Shown in pieces: positions 11,430 through 22,466 of a DNA stretch of 64,000 nucleotides (position 1 is the first letter of the stretch; the number at the start of each line of letters is the position of its first letter). A program made the translations under genes and the position numbers. Source of the DNA: Heloderma charlesbogerti (lineage: Eukaryota; Chordata; Lepidosauria; Squamata; Helodermatidae). Below the pieces are notes generated by a model. It made no database searches, was not told the DNA's origin, and worked only from the letters and a program-made list of their open reading frames with translations. The stretch is taken from contig JANEZZ010000739.1 of assembly GCA_026122225.1 (NCBI GenBank), positions 558,001 through 622,000 on the forward strand, in the 5' to 3' direction.

Positions 11430-13292
11430 CACAAACTCATTCCTCTCTAGAGACTTTATTGTTAAGAGTCGGGATTCACCATCGACTGCTCTGGGGAAAA
11501 TAAAACAGAGCCCACACATTCTCAAATACAACAGGATCCCATTACATGCGGGAGTTAAAATTCCAGCTGGAACCCATGTCAAACAATGCCCCTTTATACA
11601 GGCAGCTGAGTCATTAACCCCCAGTGCCTATTCAGGTTTTAGGAAGAAGTAAGGTGACTTTCTAGCTGGACCATCATCTTTTAGGTTCCAGAGTTCTTTA
11701 CAGCTCAATGAAGCATTAATGTGTCACTCAAAAGTTTACATACGGAATACCCTCACCTACAGCTGGTCCAAAGAAAATACTTTGCCTTATCTATTTTGGA
11801 TTTCTTATTCTGTGAGATCAACGTGGCAAACACTATCTAAACATGTAGGGTGTGTTTTTTTTAATACAGCCAGTGACATTCAGAAAACTGATGCAGTTGG
11901 AATCCCGTTACAGAATAAGCCGATGCAAAGTTCACCCTCCACGGCACTACAAGAGCCCTGCTCAAAGCAAGCAGCCGGAACCCACCAGAGTCAGTGCTTG
12001 TTGCAAAAAATTTGCAGCTGGTGATGGTCGGAGTCTCCTCCATTCATCTCATTATATGAAGCCAGCATAATCATAGCCTGTTGTCACCTGTGCCTGGCAC
12101 AGCAGCAACAGTGCAATCCGGCTCAAGCCCCCAGCCGTCCCCCACCCCCAGCATTCCCTTGAAACATCCCAAGAGGAACAATCCCACCCGCCCCCAACAT
12201 CCCCCACCCCCCAATTTCGGCCTCACCCAGCCTCCCAAATGCCCCTAATCGCCAACGTCACTTGCTGTCTTAGCAGGAACTGTACATGCACACCACAAAG
12301 CGGCTACCATCTACAAAGGGTTAGTTTTAAGTTGCGGGAAGGGGAGGGAAGAGAACGAATAGGCAATGCAGCCTTTGGCTAGGGAGGAACATATGTATGG
12401 GAAAGGGAAGGATACAAAATAAAAGCAGAGAGTGTTGTGGAAAAAATGGAGGACGTCATGTCTTTTAAAGTAGGATTGGAGAACAGAATTTGTCTAAGCT
12501 CTGAGAAGGAACCCGAGCCTCCTAGGACAGACAGAATGGATGGATAGAAATCTTGGGAGATGAGACCAAAGCAGACAAAATGGGTGGGAGGGTACAAAGA
12601 TGGGGTGGGTCAGGTGCAGGGAAAGCAACTCTCATTTCAGGAGCACTCTGTCAGCATGACAGTAGCAATACAAGCCCTGATAGGGGCTTGTGTGTCTCTC
12701 TTGTGAGGTCCTGCTTTTGCCTATGTACACTCCAGAGGGGACAAAGAGAGCTAGCAAGGCAAATTCAATGCCCGGCCATCCAGGCTACTCCAAGAACGTA
12801 TCACTCAGAAATCAAGGGAAGGAACAATGGTTAGTTATGATTTTAGACCAAAAAAAAAAAAAAGCCCAACGATACTTCACACCTCCCATGTTAAGGAAAA
12901 CTCAGTGTGCAAAGGGATGGTGGACAAAAGAGAAAATTTAGAAGAAGTGCTGATGGTCTAACAAGTCAGAAACTTGAGAGTATTCTATCCATACCTCTCT
13001 AGGTGCTGAAAATCCCTAAAGAAACTGAGGGACTGACACTAACTAGTTTTAGGTCACGGGGGAGAAGAGGGCAGGGTTGGCAAGGGAGGTGTGTATGTGT
13101 TGGGTGAGAAGGACGGGTGGGGGGAAGTTAATGTTTGTTTTAAAAAGAGTAAAACTGCATCCCCTCTGGGCCTCCCTGGACGTTTAGTACCATTAGGGGA
13201 GATCGTCGTGTGGCCCAGCGGCCGGAGTGCATTGTGGGATTGCAGAAGTCCTGTTCAGAGGTGGGAGGCGGTCTTGTCCCCTGGCCCGGTGC
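11430..13292 (-). other. NDRG2: Putative NDRG2 3' untranslated region
   Basis: Downstream of the stop codon the sequence runs about 1.85 kb without any repeat I recognise, in contrast to the TE-rich introns and flank. A minus-strand AATAAA (tttatt at 11455-11460) is the first strong polyadenylation signal seen, and a second lies at 11326-11331. The end point is an inference. In mRNA sense the segment near 12183-12212 is strongly G-rich. Confidence 0.6.
11455..11460 (-). terminator. Candidate polyadenylation signal AATAAA for NDRG2
   Basis: The plus strand reads tttatt, i.e. AATAAA in mRNA sense, about 1.83 kb after the stop codon. A second AATAAA lies at 11326-11331. Which one is used cannot be told from sequence alone. 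Confidence 0.45.
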
Positions 13293-13453
13293 TCAGCAGG
13301 ACACTTCCATGGTGGGGGCAGGCGGCTGGGGTGCCCCCGCCTCGCTGCTCTGGGACAGGGTGCGTGAGCGGGAGCGGTTCCCGTCCCCCGAGGCGGCACT
13401 GGACAGAGAGGCGGTGCGTGAGCGGGACAGGCGTGTCATGCAGGACGAGGCCA
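13293..13453 (-). CDS. NDRG2: NDRG2 terminal coding exon c14 (residues 304-356, stop codon)
   Basis: Acceptor cttcccacag is followed by (M)[20 protein letters not shown], then [20 protein letters not shown] and [12 protein letters not shown], with stop TGA at 13295-13293. The Ser/Arg-rich tail has two RSRT(A/L)S motifs fitting the basophilic-kinase sites known in NDRG proteins. The C-terminal MEVSC is the NDRG2 signature. Just before it the tail reads GAPQPPAPT where mammals have GTLSSGPPGHT; this is the main divergence. Confidence 0.96.
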
Positions 13454-15075
13454 CTGTGGGAAGGAGAGAGAAACGGGCAGTCAGATCAACAGCTTGCCTG
13501 TGGGGAGCCCTATCCCCTGCCCCAAGGCCTCTCTCTGAGGCTGGTGAATTATGGGGCAAGTGGCACCATGCAAGGTGAGCGTCGTCTCCTGCTCCCCACT
13601 GCAACATGTAAGCCTAAGTGGGAGTGAGCACATTTGGTTACAAAGTAAGGGCCTTGAACTACCAGGGAATTGTCTAGGATTGCCAGTTTTATTTATATAT
13701 GGATGCAGATACAAGGCTCAGTTTCCTTCAAACCCTCAGCATCCTTGGTGGCACATTTGAGACCCACAGAGCTGACTAAAGGTGAGAAAGAAACATCTCT
13801 CAGTTGCAGCCTATGGGGATCCCCTGTGCATATGCAGTGCAGAAGGGGAAGGACCACAAAGCAAGTTTCTAGCCCTCATGGGTAAGAAACCTTACAGGGA
13901 TTGCAGATCAAGAGCAGAACGTGCACAGTTATCCTGAAGTCAGGGCCTGCAGTCATGCTCCCTTCCCCACCCTTGTCCCTTATTCCCATCTTTCCTCGCA
14001 AGCTGCCCCCCAAACAACAAAGATGCACACCATCACTGTTCCCACCCTCTGATATTCTGCAAAACCACCCATCCTAGATTCAAGATGGGAAGTGCAAATG
14101 GATCATACATACACAATGAGGTTATTTGCACAAAATGTTAATAATGTGAGCAAATTTATTGTGGAATGCAAACCGAGGGTTTCCAGCAGAACAAAGAGCT
14201 GTTGGCATCCCCTATATGCAATCATACAAAGGCACAACACCAGCCTTCTTGATGTAGGTGCGTAGCCATGGAAAGCCAAATAAAGCCACTTCTGCTTTCT
14301 CATCATCACGGCAAACAACTCAAGTGTCTCCCAATAGGAGTTGTGCACACAGGCGTGAGGGAGCCATGGGAGGGGTGAGCAAACATGTTGGGGAGAGAGT
14401 GTGTCAAAGGATTATGGGTGGTGGGGGAGAAATACCACAGAAGGTACCTGACCCCTGACTCAGTTTCTTGTCCAGTACATGAGGGACTGAGGAGAAACAG
14501 GAAAGGATACCTCAGCCTAGAGTGGGGAGGGGGAAATCCCCCTCAGAATGAGAATTCACCGCTGGCTATTGTTCAAGGGTCACGCCAGAGTGGTTCCAGC
14601 ATTGGGGCGGGGGGTGGGCATCATGCAGCTTGGTCCAAAAGGGCCTCTTAAAAGTCGAGGGGACGAGAGGGAGGCCCAGCTGAGAAAGGATGGAGGGGAT
14701 TCCGTACATGAGCAGAGACAGTGCCTCAGAGCTCCCTGGGTCATTGCAAGGGGCTCTGAACTCTAACTGGGTGCAGGGCCTAGCCAAAGTGGAGACAGTG
14801 GCCACTGCTTTCAGAGCCCCCTAAAAGCAAGAACCAAGATGGCAGTGCTGATGTTTGGCCCATGGACCTCGTATTGTGCCTGGGGCCCAAGTGGCAGTCC
14901 CCAATCTTCTCAGCCTCTGATGCTAACCACAGATGGGCATGGTAGTCACAATAAGCCACACACGGGGTTATAGAAGTACCTGGGGTACATGGAAGTATAG
15001 GGCTCAACACTTCCAGGAGTTCATGCCCTTGGAGGGGTGTAGAGAGGGACATGGGGTCTCAGATCCAATACTCAC
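13454..15075 (-). other. NDRG2: NDRG2 last intron
   Basis: Intron between c13 and c14. No repeat I can name and no additional exon with splice support were seen. Confidence 0.7.
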
Positions 15076-15127
15076 TGTATCCCATGCCTTGAACGAAGTA
15101 TTTGAAAGCCTCCGTCAGTTTACCAGG
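15076..15127 (-). CDS. NDRG2: NDRG2 coding exon c13 (residues 287-303, first base of 304)
   Basis: Acceptor gtccttcag and donor TACA|GTGAGTATT flank 52 nt encoding PGKLTEAFKYFVQGMGY. Mammals have FLQGMGY. This is the last helix of the hydrolase-like domain. Confidence 0.95.
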
Positions 15128-16513
15128 CTGAAGGACGGAAGATACGGGAGAGAGGGAGAGAAAGAACAGAGGGAAACGTTACAGGTGTGCAAGCCTAATG
15201 GCGGGGGGTGTGTGTGTGACAAAACCTGTTCCATGTTTTGTTCAACTAATCTTTCTTCTCTCCCCCCCACCCCCAAAGATAAATGTTTTTTTAATGCTTA
15301 GGATATTTGAAGGGGAAGAACCCCCAATGTTTAGAAAAGTAGCTGGCATGAAAACCTCTCCAATGCAATCTATTAAAAAGCAACGATTTACCCAATTTAC
15401 TCACATTTTGGGAGAAAGCCTACTCTCCATTCCATCCCCCCATTGTTTCCCTTTTGTTTTGTATTTCAAAACAACAAGCAAACCAAGCATGCCAATTCCC
15501 AAAGCTCAAATTACAACTACTTTAAGATCACATCCAGAGTCTAAATCATTCACCACTCACAGGGATTGTCCATCAAAGACTTTTTAGCCAAGTTTGGCAT
15601 ACTTGACATAGTTCAGTTAAGCAACGGCTTCAAGTAGCCTACTTCCAGTTTTAAGACAATTGAAAATATTACTAGAACTGCATGTTTTATTGTATTTTTT
15701 TCCCTACTGAGCTACACATCTAGGTTCCCCATATGATTTAGAACTGTGATCACATAGGGTTCTAGATCATGTGCACAGCTTATGCATATACAGGGGTCCC
15801 TTCTTCACACCTTCCCCTCCAACCTGGGTGTGATGGTGGGCCATGCTGACAGGGACATGACACAAGGGGTAGAGACAGCAAATGACGTGTACACTAACCC
15901 TACTATTCTATGATTCTAATCACTCAAGGGGTGGGAATACCCAAATAGGGCTGGAGAAATGACTTGGTCCAGTTAAACATCTATAGATATGTAGTTTAGA
16001 AAAGAAAGCTATTCTGGTTAGTAAGGACTGATTCATCTTCTGTAATATATGTTGTTTAGATGTTTGGTTTACAAATACAAAAGAGGATCTATCTTGCCAT
16101 AGATTAAATTGTGGGCCTAACTACACGCAACATGTAGATGTGTGTACAAAAGTATGGCAGCCCATTTTCTCACTGCAGTGTGGGGAGAAGGTAATTTTGA
16201 GTAAAGAAGTGAAGGGGTGCTTAGCTCTTCCCCTGCCCACTTCTCCAATCCATACCAGCTACTTTTTTTTCTCTGCCGTTGTTCCAGATACATGTTTGTA
16301 AGTCATGTATTCAGATACATGTATTCAGAATCCTGCAAGATTGGGGAGAGCCATTTGAAGCCGAGAAACAGCAGGGAGGGATAGGTTGAGCACTTGCTCC
16401 CCCCCCCCCGCCAATTCCAAGTGACTCCCTCCAGAAGTGGTTTTACTCTTTAATAATAAAAAAGAATGGTTGAAATTTGTTACACCCTATGTAATTGCCT
16501 TATACTTCCTTCA

Positions 16514-16514
<1 letters not shown>

Positions 16515-16568
<54 letters not shown>

Positions 16569-16600
16569 TCACTCACTCACTCACTCACTCACTCACACAG
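16515..16600. repeat. Compound (CT)n-(AC)n-(ACTC)n microsatellite
   Basis: Three adjacent simple-repeat blocks follow one another without interruption inside an NDRG2 intron. Confidence 0.95.
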
Positions 16601-16654
16601 CCTATATTGACAAAAACATTTGAAGAATGCTCTAGTAGGAGAAGGAATAATACA

Positions 16655-16798
16655 TTAAGGGTGCAATCCTATGCATTTTTAGACAAAAAAAGTCCTACAA
16701 TACCCAACATGGCCCAGCCTGCTATGCTGGCTGGGGCACGCTGTGAGTTGTAGTGTAGTACTTTTTTCTGTCTAAACATGCATAGGATTTTGCCTTAA
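16655..16798. mobile_element. F1 foldback MITE with TTAA at both ends
   Basis: TTAA at 16655-16658 and 16795-16798 encloses GGGTGCAATCC...GGATTTTGCC with long complementary arms. It is the clearest copy for judging the target site. Confidence 0.9.
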
Positions 16799-16799
16799 C

Positions 16800-16885
16800 A
16801 GTGCAATCCTATACATATCTCAGACGTAACTTCCACTGCATTCAATGGGGCTTACTTCCAGGTAAGTGAGCACAGCATTGCAGCT
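16800..16885. mobile_element. F2 foldback fragment (AAGTAAG family)
   Basis: gtgcaatcctatacatatct...ttcaatggggcttacttcc...gcattgcag; the arms pair imperfectly. It abuts the F1 copy. Confidence 0.7.
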
Positions 16886-17004
16886 GAAGAAACAAAACAT
16901 TATAGGGTGTTGTTTTTTTTAAAAACGAAGCACACCAAATGCATACAACCTAACCCTGAACCAAATCTTCCTCCTGAGCATGAGGTTGTGCCAGTCTGTC
17001 TTAC

Positions 17005-17040
17005 CTGGGTCAGCTGTGGTTGTCCTCCTGAATCTGCCAT
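17005..17040 (-). CDS. NDRG2: NDRG2 coding exon c12 (residues 275-286, 36-nt microexon)
   Basis: Acceptor tttctttcag and donor CAG|GTAAGACAG flank just 36 nt encoding MADSGGQPQLTQ. It is too short to be seen by ORF length and was found from its flanking splice sites and the family sequence. Phase 0 at both ends. Confidence 0.94.
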
Positions 17041-17644
17041 CTGAAAGAAACAAACCCAAACTTAAGTGGGCAGGACTTCCCTGCAGAGCAAGCTGCAGAG
17101 CATACATAGGTGAGGAGGAGGGTCTGGCTTTATTTTTGGTGGCTGCTTAGGATGACTTTGCAAGAGGGCAGATTTTTTAGGCAAACGTTCCAGGAAAGCA
17201 TGGAATAAAGGTAAGACCAAGGGTGAAATTTGTATGTATGTGTATAATAAATGTAACAAAATAAAATAAATAATCCTGAGCTAAAATGTGGAGTACAAAA
17301 CTGGCTCCACCATTCCTTGCACACCAAAAGTCTGTGGAATCAAAATTCCCCAACGACATAAAAGTTATATGAACAAAGAGCTGATGGGGTGCAGGTTGAC
17401 AGCAAACAAGGGGATTCAGGCAAGCCTTAGGAATCACAGAAGGGTGAGGTTAGGGGATGGCAGGCCATAACACAAGGACCACTGGGAGAGGTGCAGGAAG
17501 GAAAAAAGAGAGAAAAGTGATGGTCTTGGCTGGAGGAACAATGAGCAACCAGTGACATGGACAGAGGCAGAGTTGGAAGGAGCTGAAAGCTGTATACACA
17601 CCCTATGCACTGCATGTAGGGTGGTCTTGAGAGGCATTGCTTAC

Positions 17645-17692
17645 CTTGAGGAAAGAAGTCTGGGTGGGGTCCAGTTTGGAATTACACTCCAC
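17645..17692 (-). CDS. NDRG2: NDRG2 coding exon c11 (residues 259-274)
   Basis: Acceptor cctgtcag and donor AAG|GTAAGCAAT flank 48 nt, phase 0, encoding VECNSKLDPTQTSFLK. It is identical to the mammalian protein as I remember it. Confidence 0.95.
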
Positions 17693-17757
17693 CTGACAGG
17701 AGAAAGAAACAGATAGGACAGTGTGAGGATAAAGAGCAAACGGAAGATGAGAGAGAG

Positions 17758-18093
17758 TCAGCTTTTCTACACAAGTCTGTTAATCGCCGTATCTACTTTC
17801 AGTTTTGTCGCAGAACTGAGAACCAAGCTCTTCACAAAGAGCTTTTCCTTTCCTGTTTTTCTGCTACATAACCTCTAGATGGAGCTGTGCTATAGTGGAA
17901 TAGTGCAAATACACCAGTACAAACAGTGCTTTCAGAAATAATATCCCATTTCCCCTGTTCAAAACAAAACTGGGAAAGTGCTCTGAAAAAGCAGAAGCAG
18001 AACTAGAGGATCACAGCGTTGTCTAAGGAACCTGTAAACAACCGTAGGTAAGAAATCACGAGCAAACAATAAATGCCTCATGTAGAAAAGCTC
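17758..18093 (-). mobile_element. Foldback element, family Y, antisense
   Basis: The ends agcttttctacac and tgtagaaaagctc are complementary. The interior has ctacataacctctagatgga, the complement of the 'ccatctagtggctatgtaatg' signature in the copies at 30062 and 34607. Confidence 0.6.
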
Positions 18094-18247
18094 TATGTCT
18101 GTTCTAGGTTTGACTAGAACCACGTATCTTAGTTTCCATTGTAAATTCAGAGAAGACTGCTGGATCAACAGGACAGGAGGCCCAGTGGCTCCATGTTCTT
18201 TTGGTGCTACAGAGCTTTTACAAAAAGACATAGGCACTATCACTCAC

Positions 18248-18299
18248 CACTGCGTCTTCATGAGGGGCCTGGTCTCCCACCACCAGCATCACAGGACAC
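18248..18299 (-). CDS. NDRG2: NDRG2 coding exon c10 (residues 241-258)
   Basis: Acceptor cattgccag and donor GTG|GTGAGTGAT flank 52 nt encoding (K)CPVMLVVGDQAPHEDAV. CP(V/T)(M/L)LVVGD is the strand before the acid residue position in the hydrolase fold. It is identical to mammalian NDRG2 over this stretch. Confidence 0.95.
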
Positions 18300-18403
18300 C
18301 TGGCAATGTGCAAAGGGGGAGAAAAGTGTGTCAGAAGGCAAAAGCTGTTTTAAAGTTGCAAACCTGCTTACTTGGGATTTACTTCCAAGTAAATAGCTTT
18401 GGA

Positions 18404-19283
18404 CTCCAGCAAAGGAGATCGTTACCTCGTCGTGGTGCTGGAGCTTGAGCACCTCAGTGACGTCATGAGCTAAACCGTGAAGGGACACCCAAGACGGGAA
18501 GGTCATGGCAGAGAGGTCAGACTAAATACGATCCCTGGGGAAGGAAACGGCAACCCACTCCAGTATTCTTGCCATGAAAACTAAATGGATCAGTACAACC
18601 AGAGATATGTCGGTATACCACTGGAAGATGGGACTCCCAGGTCAGAAGATGGTCAAAATGCTACTGGGGAGGAACACAGGATAAGTTCAACTAGCCCCAG
18701 ATGTGATAACGCAGCTAGCTCAAAGCCGAAAGGACAGCTAGCAGCCGATGGTACTGGTGGTGAACAACGAATCCGATGTTCTAAAGATCAACACACCATA
18801 GGAACATGGAATGTAAGATCTATGAGCCAGGGCAAATTGGATGTGGTTACTGGGGAGATGTCAAGATTAAATATAGACATTTTGGGTGTCAGTGAACTGA
18901 AATGGACTGGAATGGGCCACTTCACATCAAATGACCAACAGATCTACTACTGTGGACAAGAGGACCACAGAAGAAATGGAGTAGCCTTCATAATTAATAA
19001 TAAAGTGGCTAAAGCAGTGCTTGGATACAATAAGGGCAAAACTGAAGTACTTTGGCCACATAATGAGAAGACAGGATACCCTGGAGAAGATGCTGATGCT
19101 AGGGAAAGTGGAAGGCAAAAGGAAGAGGGGCCGACCAAGGGCAAGATGGATGGATGATATTCTGGAGGTGACGGACTCGACCTTGGGGGAGCTGGGGGTG
19201 GCGACGGCCGACAGGAAGCTCTGGCGTGGGCTGGTCCATGAAGTCACGAAGAGTCGGAAGCGACTGACTGAATAAACAACAAC
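18404..19283 (+). mobile_element. BovB LINE, second subfamily, internally deleted, with target duplication
   Basis: It begins with the BovB 5'UTR-like start and the endonuclease N-terminus (IGTWNVRSMSQGKL..VSELKWTGMGHF). Just after GGATACAAT (near 19023-19031) it jumps to the C-terminal end (LKYFGHIMRRQDTLEKMLML..VTKSRKRLTE). Flanks AAATAGCTTTGGA (18391-18403) and AAATAGCTTCGGA (19284-19296) form a 13-bp duplication with one mismatch. It inserted into an F2 foldback remnant (18359-18397). Confidence 0.9.
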
Positions 19284-19365
19284 AAATAGCTTCGGAACTG
19301 GGATATTAGAGCATGACTTCATGCTACATAAAAAGCATAGGTAGTTCCTTCATAGAAAATTCACA

Positions 19366-19465
19366 ATGGGGTAATACCTTTATTACAACCAACCAAAATG
19401 TAAAAAAAAAACAGTGGGCAAGACTCTAAATTCTACAGAATTCTTCACCAGGCTAGATGTTATGC
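19366..19465. repeat. Dispersed repeat related to 30830-30960
   Basis: cctttattacaaccaacc..aaaatg and ttcttcaccaggctagatg resemble the foldback at 30830-30960. Family unknown. Confidence 0.45.
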
Positions 19466-19801
19466 AAAATGGTTGCAGGTGGGGAGAGAGAAAAGGCTGT
19501 CATGATGATAAAGCCATGTCGGCAGACTGAAACAGTCTTAAGATGGTTTCCAGGAGTTGCTGTGTAGACTACACGTTACTGTCCACATGAGAACTTCCCC
19601 ACTGCAGGAGAATTCTGAAGGCTCATTCCCACAGGAAGAAAAAGCCAGAAGGGAGAGAAATCACACACACAGTGAAGCAATAGTTGCTAGCCACCTTCCC
19701 ACCACCTCTGTTATTTACCTCCCCTTATCTCTCGTTTAGTGACTAATTTTCTCCAGAACTGGCAAGCTGAGGAGCAGAGAAAATTAGCCATTGTTATAAG
19801 G

Positions 19802-20096
19802 CAGGCGTGGGCAACTTGTGGCCCTCTAGAAGTGTTGGCCCACAATTCCCATGATCCCTCACCATTGGCTATGGGGCCACAGCACAGTGGCAGAGCACAT
19901 GTTTTGCATGCAGAAAGTCCCAGTTTCAATCTCTGGCATCTCCAGATAGGGCTAGGAAAGAATCCTGCCTGAAAATCTGGAGAGCTGCTGCCAGTCAGTC
20001 TCAACAATAATGGGCAAGATGGACCACGGTCTCACTCAGTATAAGGCAGTTTCCTATGTTCCTAACATCTGGAGGGTCACAAGTTGCCCACCTCTG
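19802..20096. mobile_element. hAT-like MITE inside family X, itself split by a SINE
   Basis: Left arm caggcgtgggcaacttgtgg (19802-19872), right arm catctggagggtcacaagtt..gcccacctctg (20063-20096). The flanks TTATAAGG and ACATAAGA look like a decayed 8-bp duplication. Confidence 0.82.
19873..20062 (+). mobile_element. tRNA-Ala-derived SINE inside the MITE
   Basis: The head resembles tRNA-Ala(TGC): agtggcagagcacatg, ttttgcatgc (anticodon region), tttcaatctctggcatctcc (box B and acceptor region). The body ends cagtataaggcagtttccta. Other copies lie at 29005, 43140 and 48630. It is a pseudogene-like SINE head, not a tRNA gene: the stems are broken and it is followed by the SINE body. Confidence 0.85.
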
Positions 20097-20215
20097 ACAT
20101 AAGAGGAGATAAACAACAAAGGGAGAAAGGTAGGTAGAGGCTGCTCCTCTCCTGTGTTGTGCGGGATTTTTATCCCCCTCCAACTTTTTCTGCCTGTTGG
20201 TCAGGGAGCTATGTA

Positions 20216-21814
20216 ACATGTAGCTATGCTCTCAGGTTGTCAATGACTTCTTTGTCATGGGACCACTGAGGATGAGGCAGACCCATGATCTGCATGTGTT
20301 CAATCAGGCCTCTCTGGGTAGTGGAGACAGCAGGATAGTTTCCTAGAATCCTCACAATAAGGGTTTGGAAAATCCATGACTGGTCTACCCTGGATGCTCA
20401 ACTGGAAAAGGCACCTGGCAGCCAGCTACACATTCCTGCCTGCTACATCTGCTGAGGCCTAGACATTTTTCTGGGGCTGAGAAGCACTTCCTGAGGTTGC
20501 TTGGCAACCCCAGCACACTGTCAATGTCCTCCACTCCCAGGGTCAGCTCAACCCAGCTGAACAGGCAATTGCCTGGGATGTCAGAATTCATGAGGCAAAT
20601 TTTTATAGTGGAAAATCCTCAATGGAGGAACCCACATTTCTTCCCCTCGCCCCTCCACCCAAAAAACTTTGGGGAAACCAGGAAGGGGAAGAGTCCCAGC
20701 CCATATGTTCTCCTCAATCCATCCACTTATGGCCTAAGATAAGAGGCTGCAATTGAGAAGACAATGGAAGAATGACCACAGTCCCCTACATACACGATGC
20801 CAAGGGTGGGGGCCGGAATATTAATTCTTGCCTAGAGTAACAACAGAGTAAAAGCTGGCCCAGTTCCCTCCTGAATTTGGCAGAAGAACTAGGCCTGCAT
20901 CCAAGTCCTACAGAGATGAAAGCCCCGTCCCTTTTTCTTCACATTCCATCAGAGTTGCTGGTGTGAACATGTAAAAAAGGGTGTGCAGCTGATTCTGTGT
21001 AAATTCAGGTCTTTGAACAAAAATGTTACTCAACATATAGAATAGCTCAGGGTTTCTTAAAAGAAGGGAATGCACATGACTAGGAAACTCATGAAAACTG
21101 GCAGAGAGAAATCAATGGTATAGCCAGGCAGGGGTAGGGGGGCGGGGGGGCTTTGCAGGGGAGACTCTCAGAAAGATGCCCGCAGTGGCCCTGCCCTCTA
21201 GATCCCTTTGGTACTGCAGCAAAGGGCCCTTTTCCTCACTGGCATCTACTTGCTCACCCAGAAAGCTGGTGGGCAAGCATACAATAGCAGCAAGAAGCAG
21301 TGGGGGGTTATGGGATGGTGGTAGGTCCTGGGGCCTTGACAGTTCCTCAGGATACTGGATCAGGAAAAAGAAAAGCACAAAAACTGCACCAGAAGATTGC
21401 TTACATTCACATATCTTAAGAAATATCTATTCTTAGGCTCAGTCTCTCTCTCAGACTGGGAGCGTGACTTCTACCTTCTTCTTGCCACCTCTAGAAGTTA
21501 TTCACAAGGTCACGCCTTTTATTTTGGATTAATTAATCATGCAGGCTTGTCCCTGAGGTTTCAGAGTGAAAAAAAATAGTTTGAAAAATGGAGCAGGCTT
21601 GTAACTAATTAAAACAGAATAAGATTAATTGGGATGAGAAGCAAAGAAGCAGAAAGAGGAGATGACATTTTTTAAAAACTCAATTTTCAGCTTTTCCTCC
21701 TACAGATTCTGAATTACTTACATAATTTCTAAATGTGGAAAAGCCAAATATTTATGTAAAAAGCTGCAAACATTTCAGCTTGCTGTTTCTCCACCTTTAA
21801 GCAACTCTTATAGT
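20216..21814 (-). other. NDRG2: NDRG2 intron sequence without recognised content
   Basis: Part of the intron between c9 and c10. No named repeat and no exon-like element were recognised. Confidence 0.5.
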
Positions 21815-22015
21815 GTTACCCTATGCACATCTACTGGGAAGTAAGTCCTATGGAGTTCAATGGGACTTACTCTCAGGTAAAGGTGTACAGGATTGCACTT
21901 TTAATCTGAAGACATTAGCAGGTGATCATTTTCATCTCCATGTTGTGAGAAGCTGTACCTGCAGCACATCAAGCTAGCTGTTAAAGGCACAAGAAGAGGC
22001 TGACCATTTCATGTA
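21815..22015. mobile_element. F2 foldback followed by dispersed repeat Z
   Basis: 21815-21902 shows the F2 pattern (ctactgggaagtaagtccta/ttcaatgggacttactctca). 21903-22015 (acattagcaggtgatc..gttaaaggcacaagaag) recurs at 25085-25205 and 48147-48250. Confidence 0.7.
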
Positions 22016-22466
22016 CATCTTTCTTAGCACTGGGTTAGGATGCACTGCAAGTGGAAATAATTTTTACCTCCTCCGGTCACTAATACATATTAAAATCACC
22101 TCCCTTTGGAAGGACGGGAGAAACGTTTGCTGCTCTTAACGAATTCTCTTTGGATGAAAGCAGACAACCATTCAGCCTGGCGTGGACACTTGAAAAGTCT
22201 TCCAACGTGTGATGCTATTTACATATGTGCCCGGGCTCCTGTGCCTTTAATTGCTACACAATGGCAGAGGAACCTTAGATGCAGCTTTAACTAGCATAGA
22301 GAAGCAGTGGTGGCGAAAGCTTCCCCTGTTGAACATCCAACTTTCATAGATCTGTTTAAGGCATATGAGACCTGCCAGATTGTAGAAATGGCAACCTTGG
22401 GCAGGAAAGGACGTATGTCTGAACCTAAGAGGACAATGGAAGATCCAGGGACTGGCAGGCACTCAC

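Larger units (their letters stand above)
15128..17004 (-). other. NDRG2: NDRG2 intron between c12 and c13
   Basis: Contains a compound microsatellite at 16515-16600, an F1 foldback at 16655-16798 and an F2 fragment at 16800-16885. A tattctatgattctaat end near 15900 looks like a CR1 tail. The rest is unrecognised. Confidence 0.6.
19557..20215. mobile_element. Foldback element, family X, split by a nested insertion
   Basis: The halves 19557-19801 and 20097-20215 together align with 36541-36875 (tgactacacattac.., ttatctctc..tagtgactaattttctc, ..ataagaggagataaac, ..tttctgcctgttggt). The gap between them is exactly the hAT-like MITE at 19802-20096. Confidence 0.75.

Noticed and set aside
19873..19945. 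tRNA-Ala gene
   Set aside because: The cloverleaf is broken and the sequence continues into a conserved SINE body; it recurs at 29005, 43140 and 48630.
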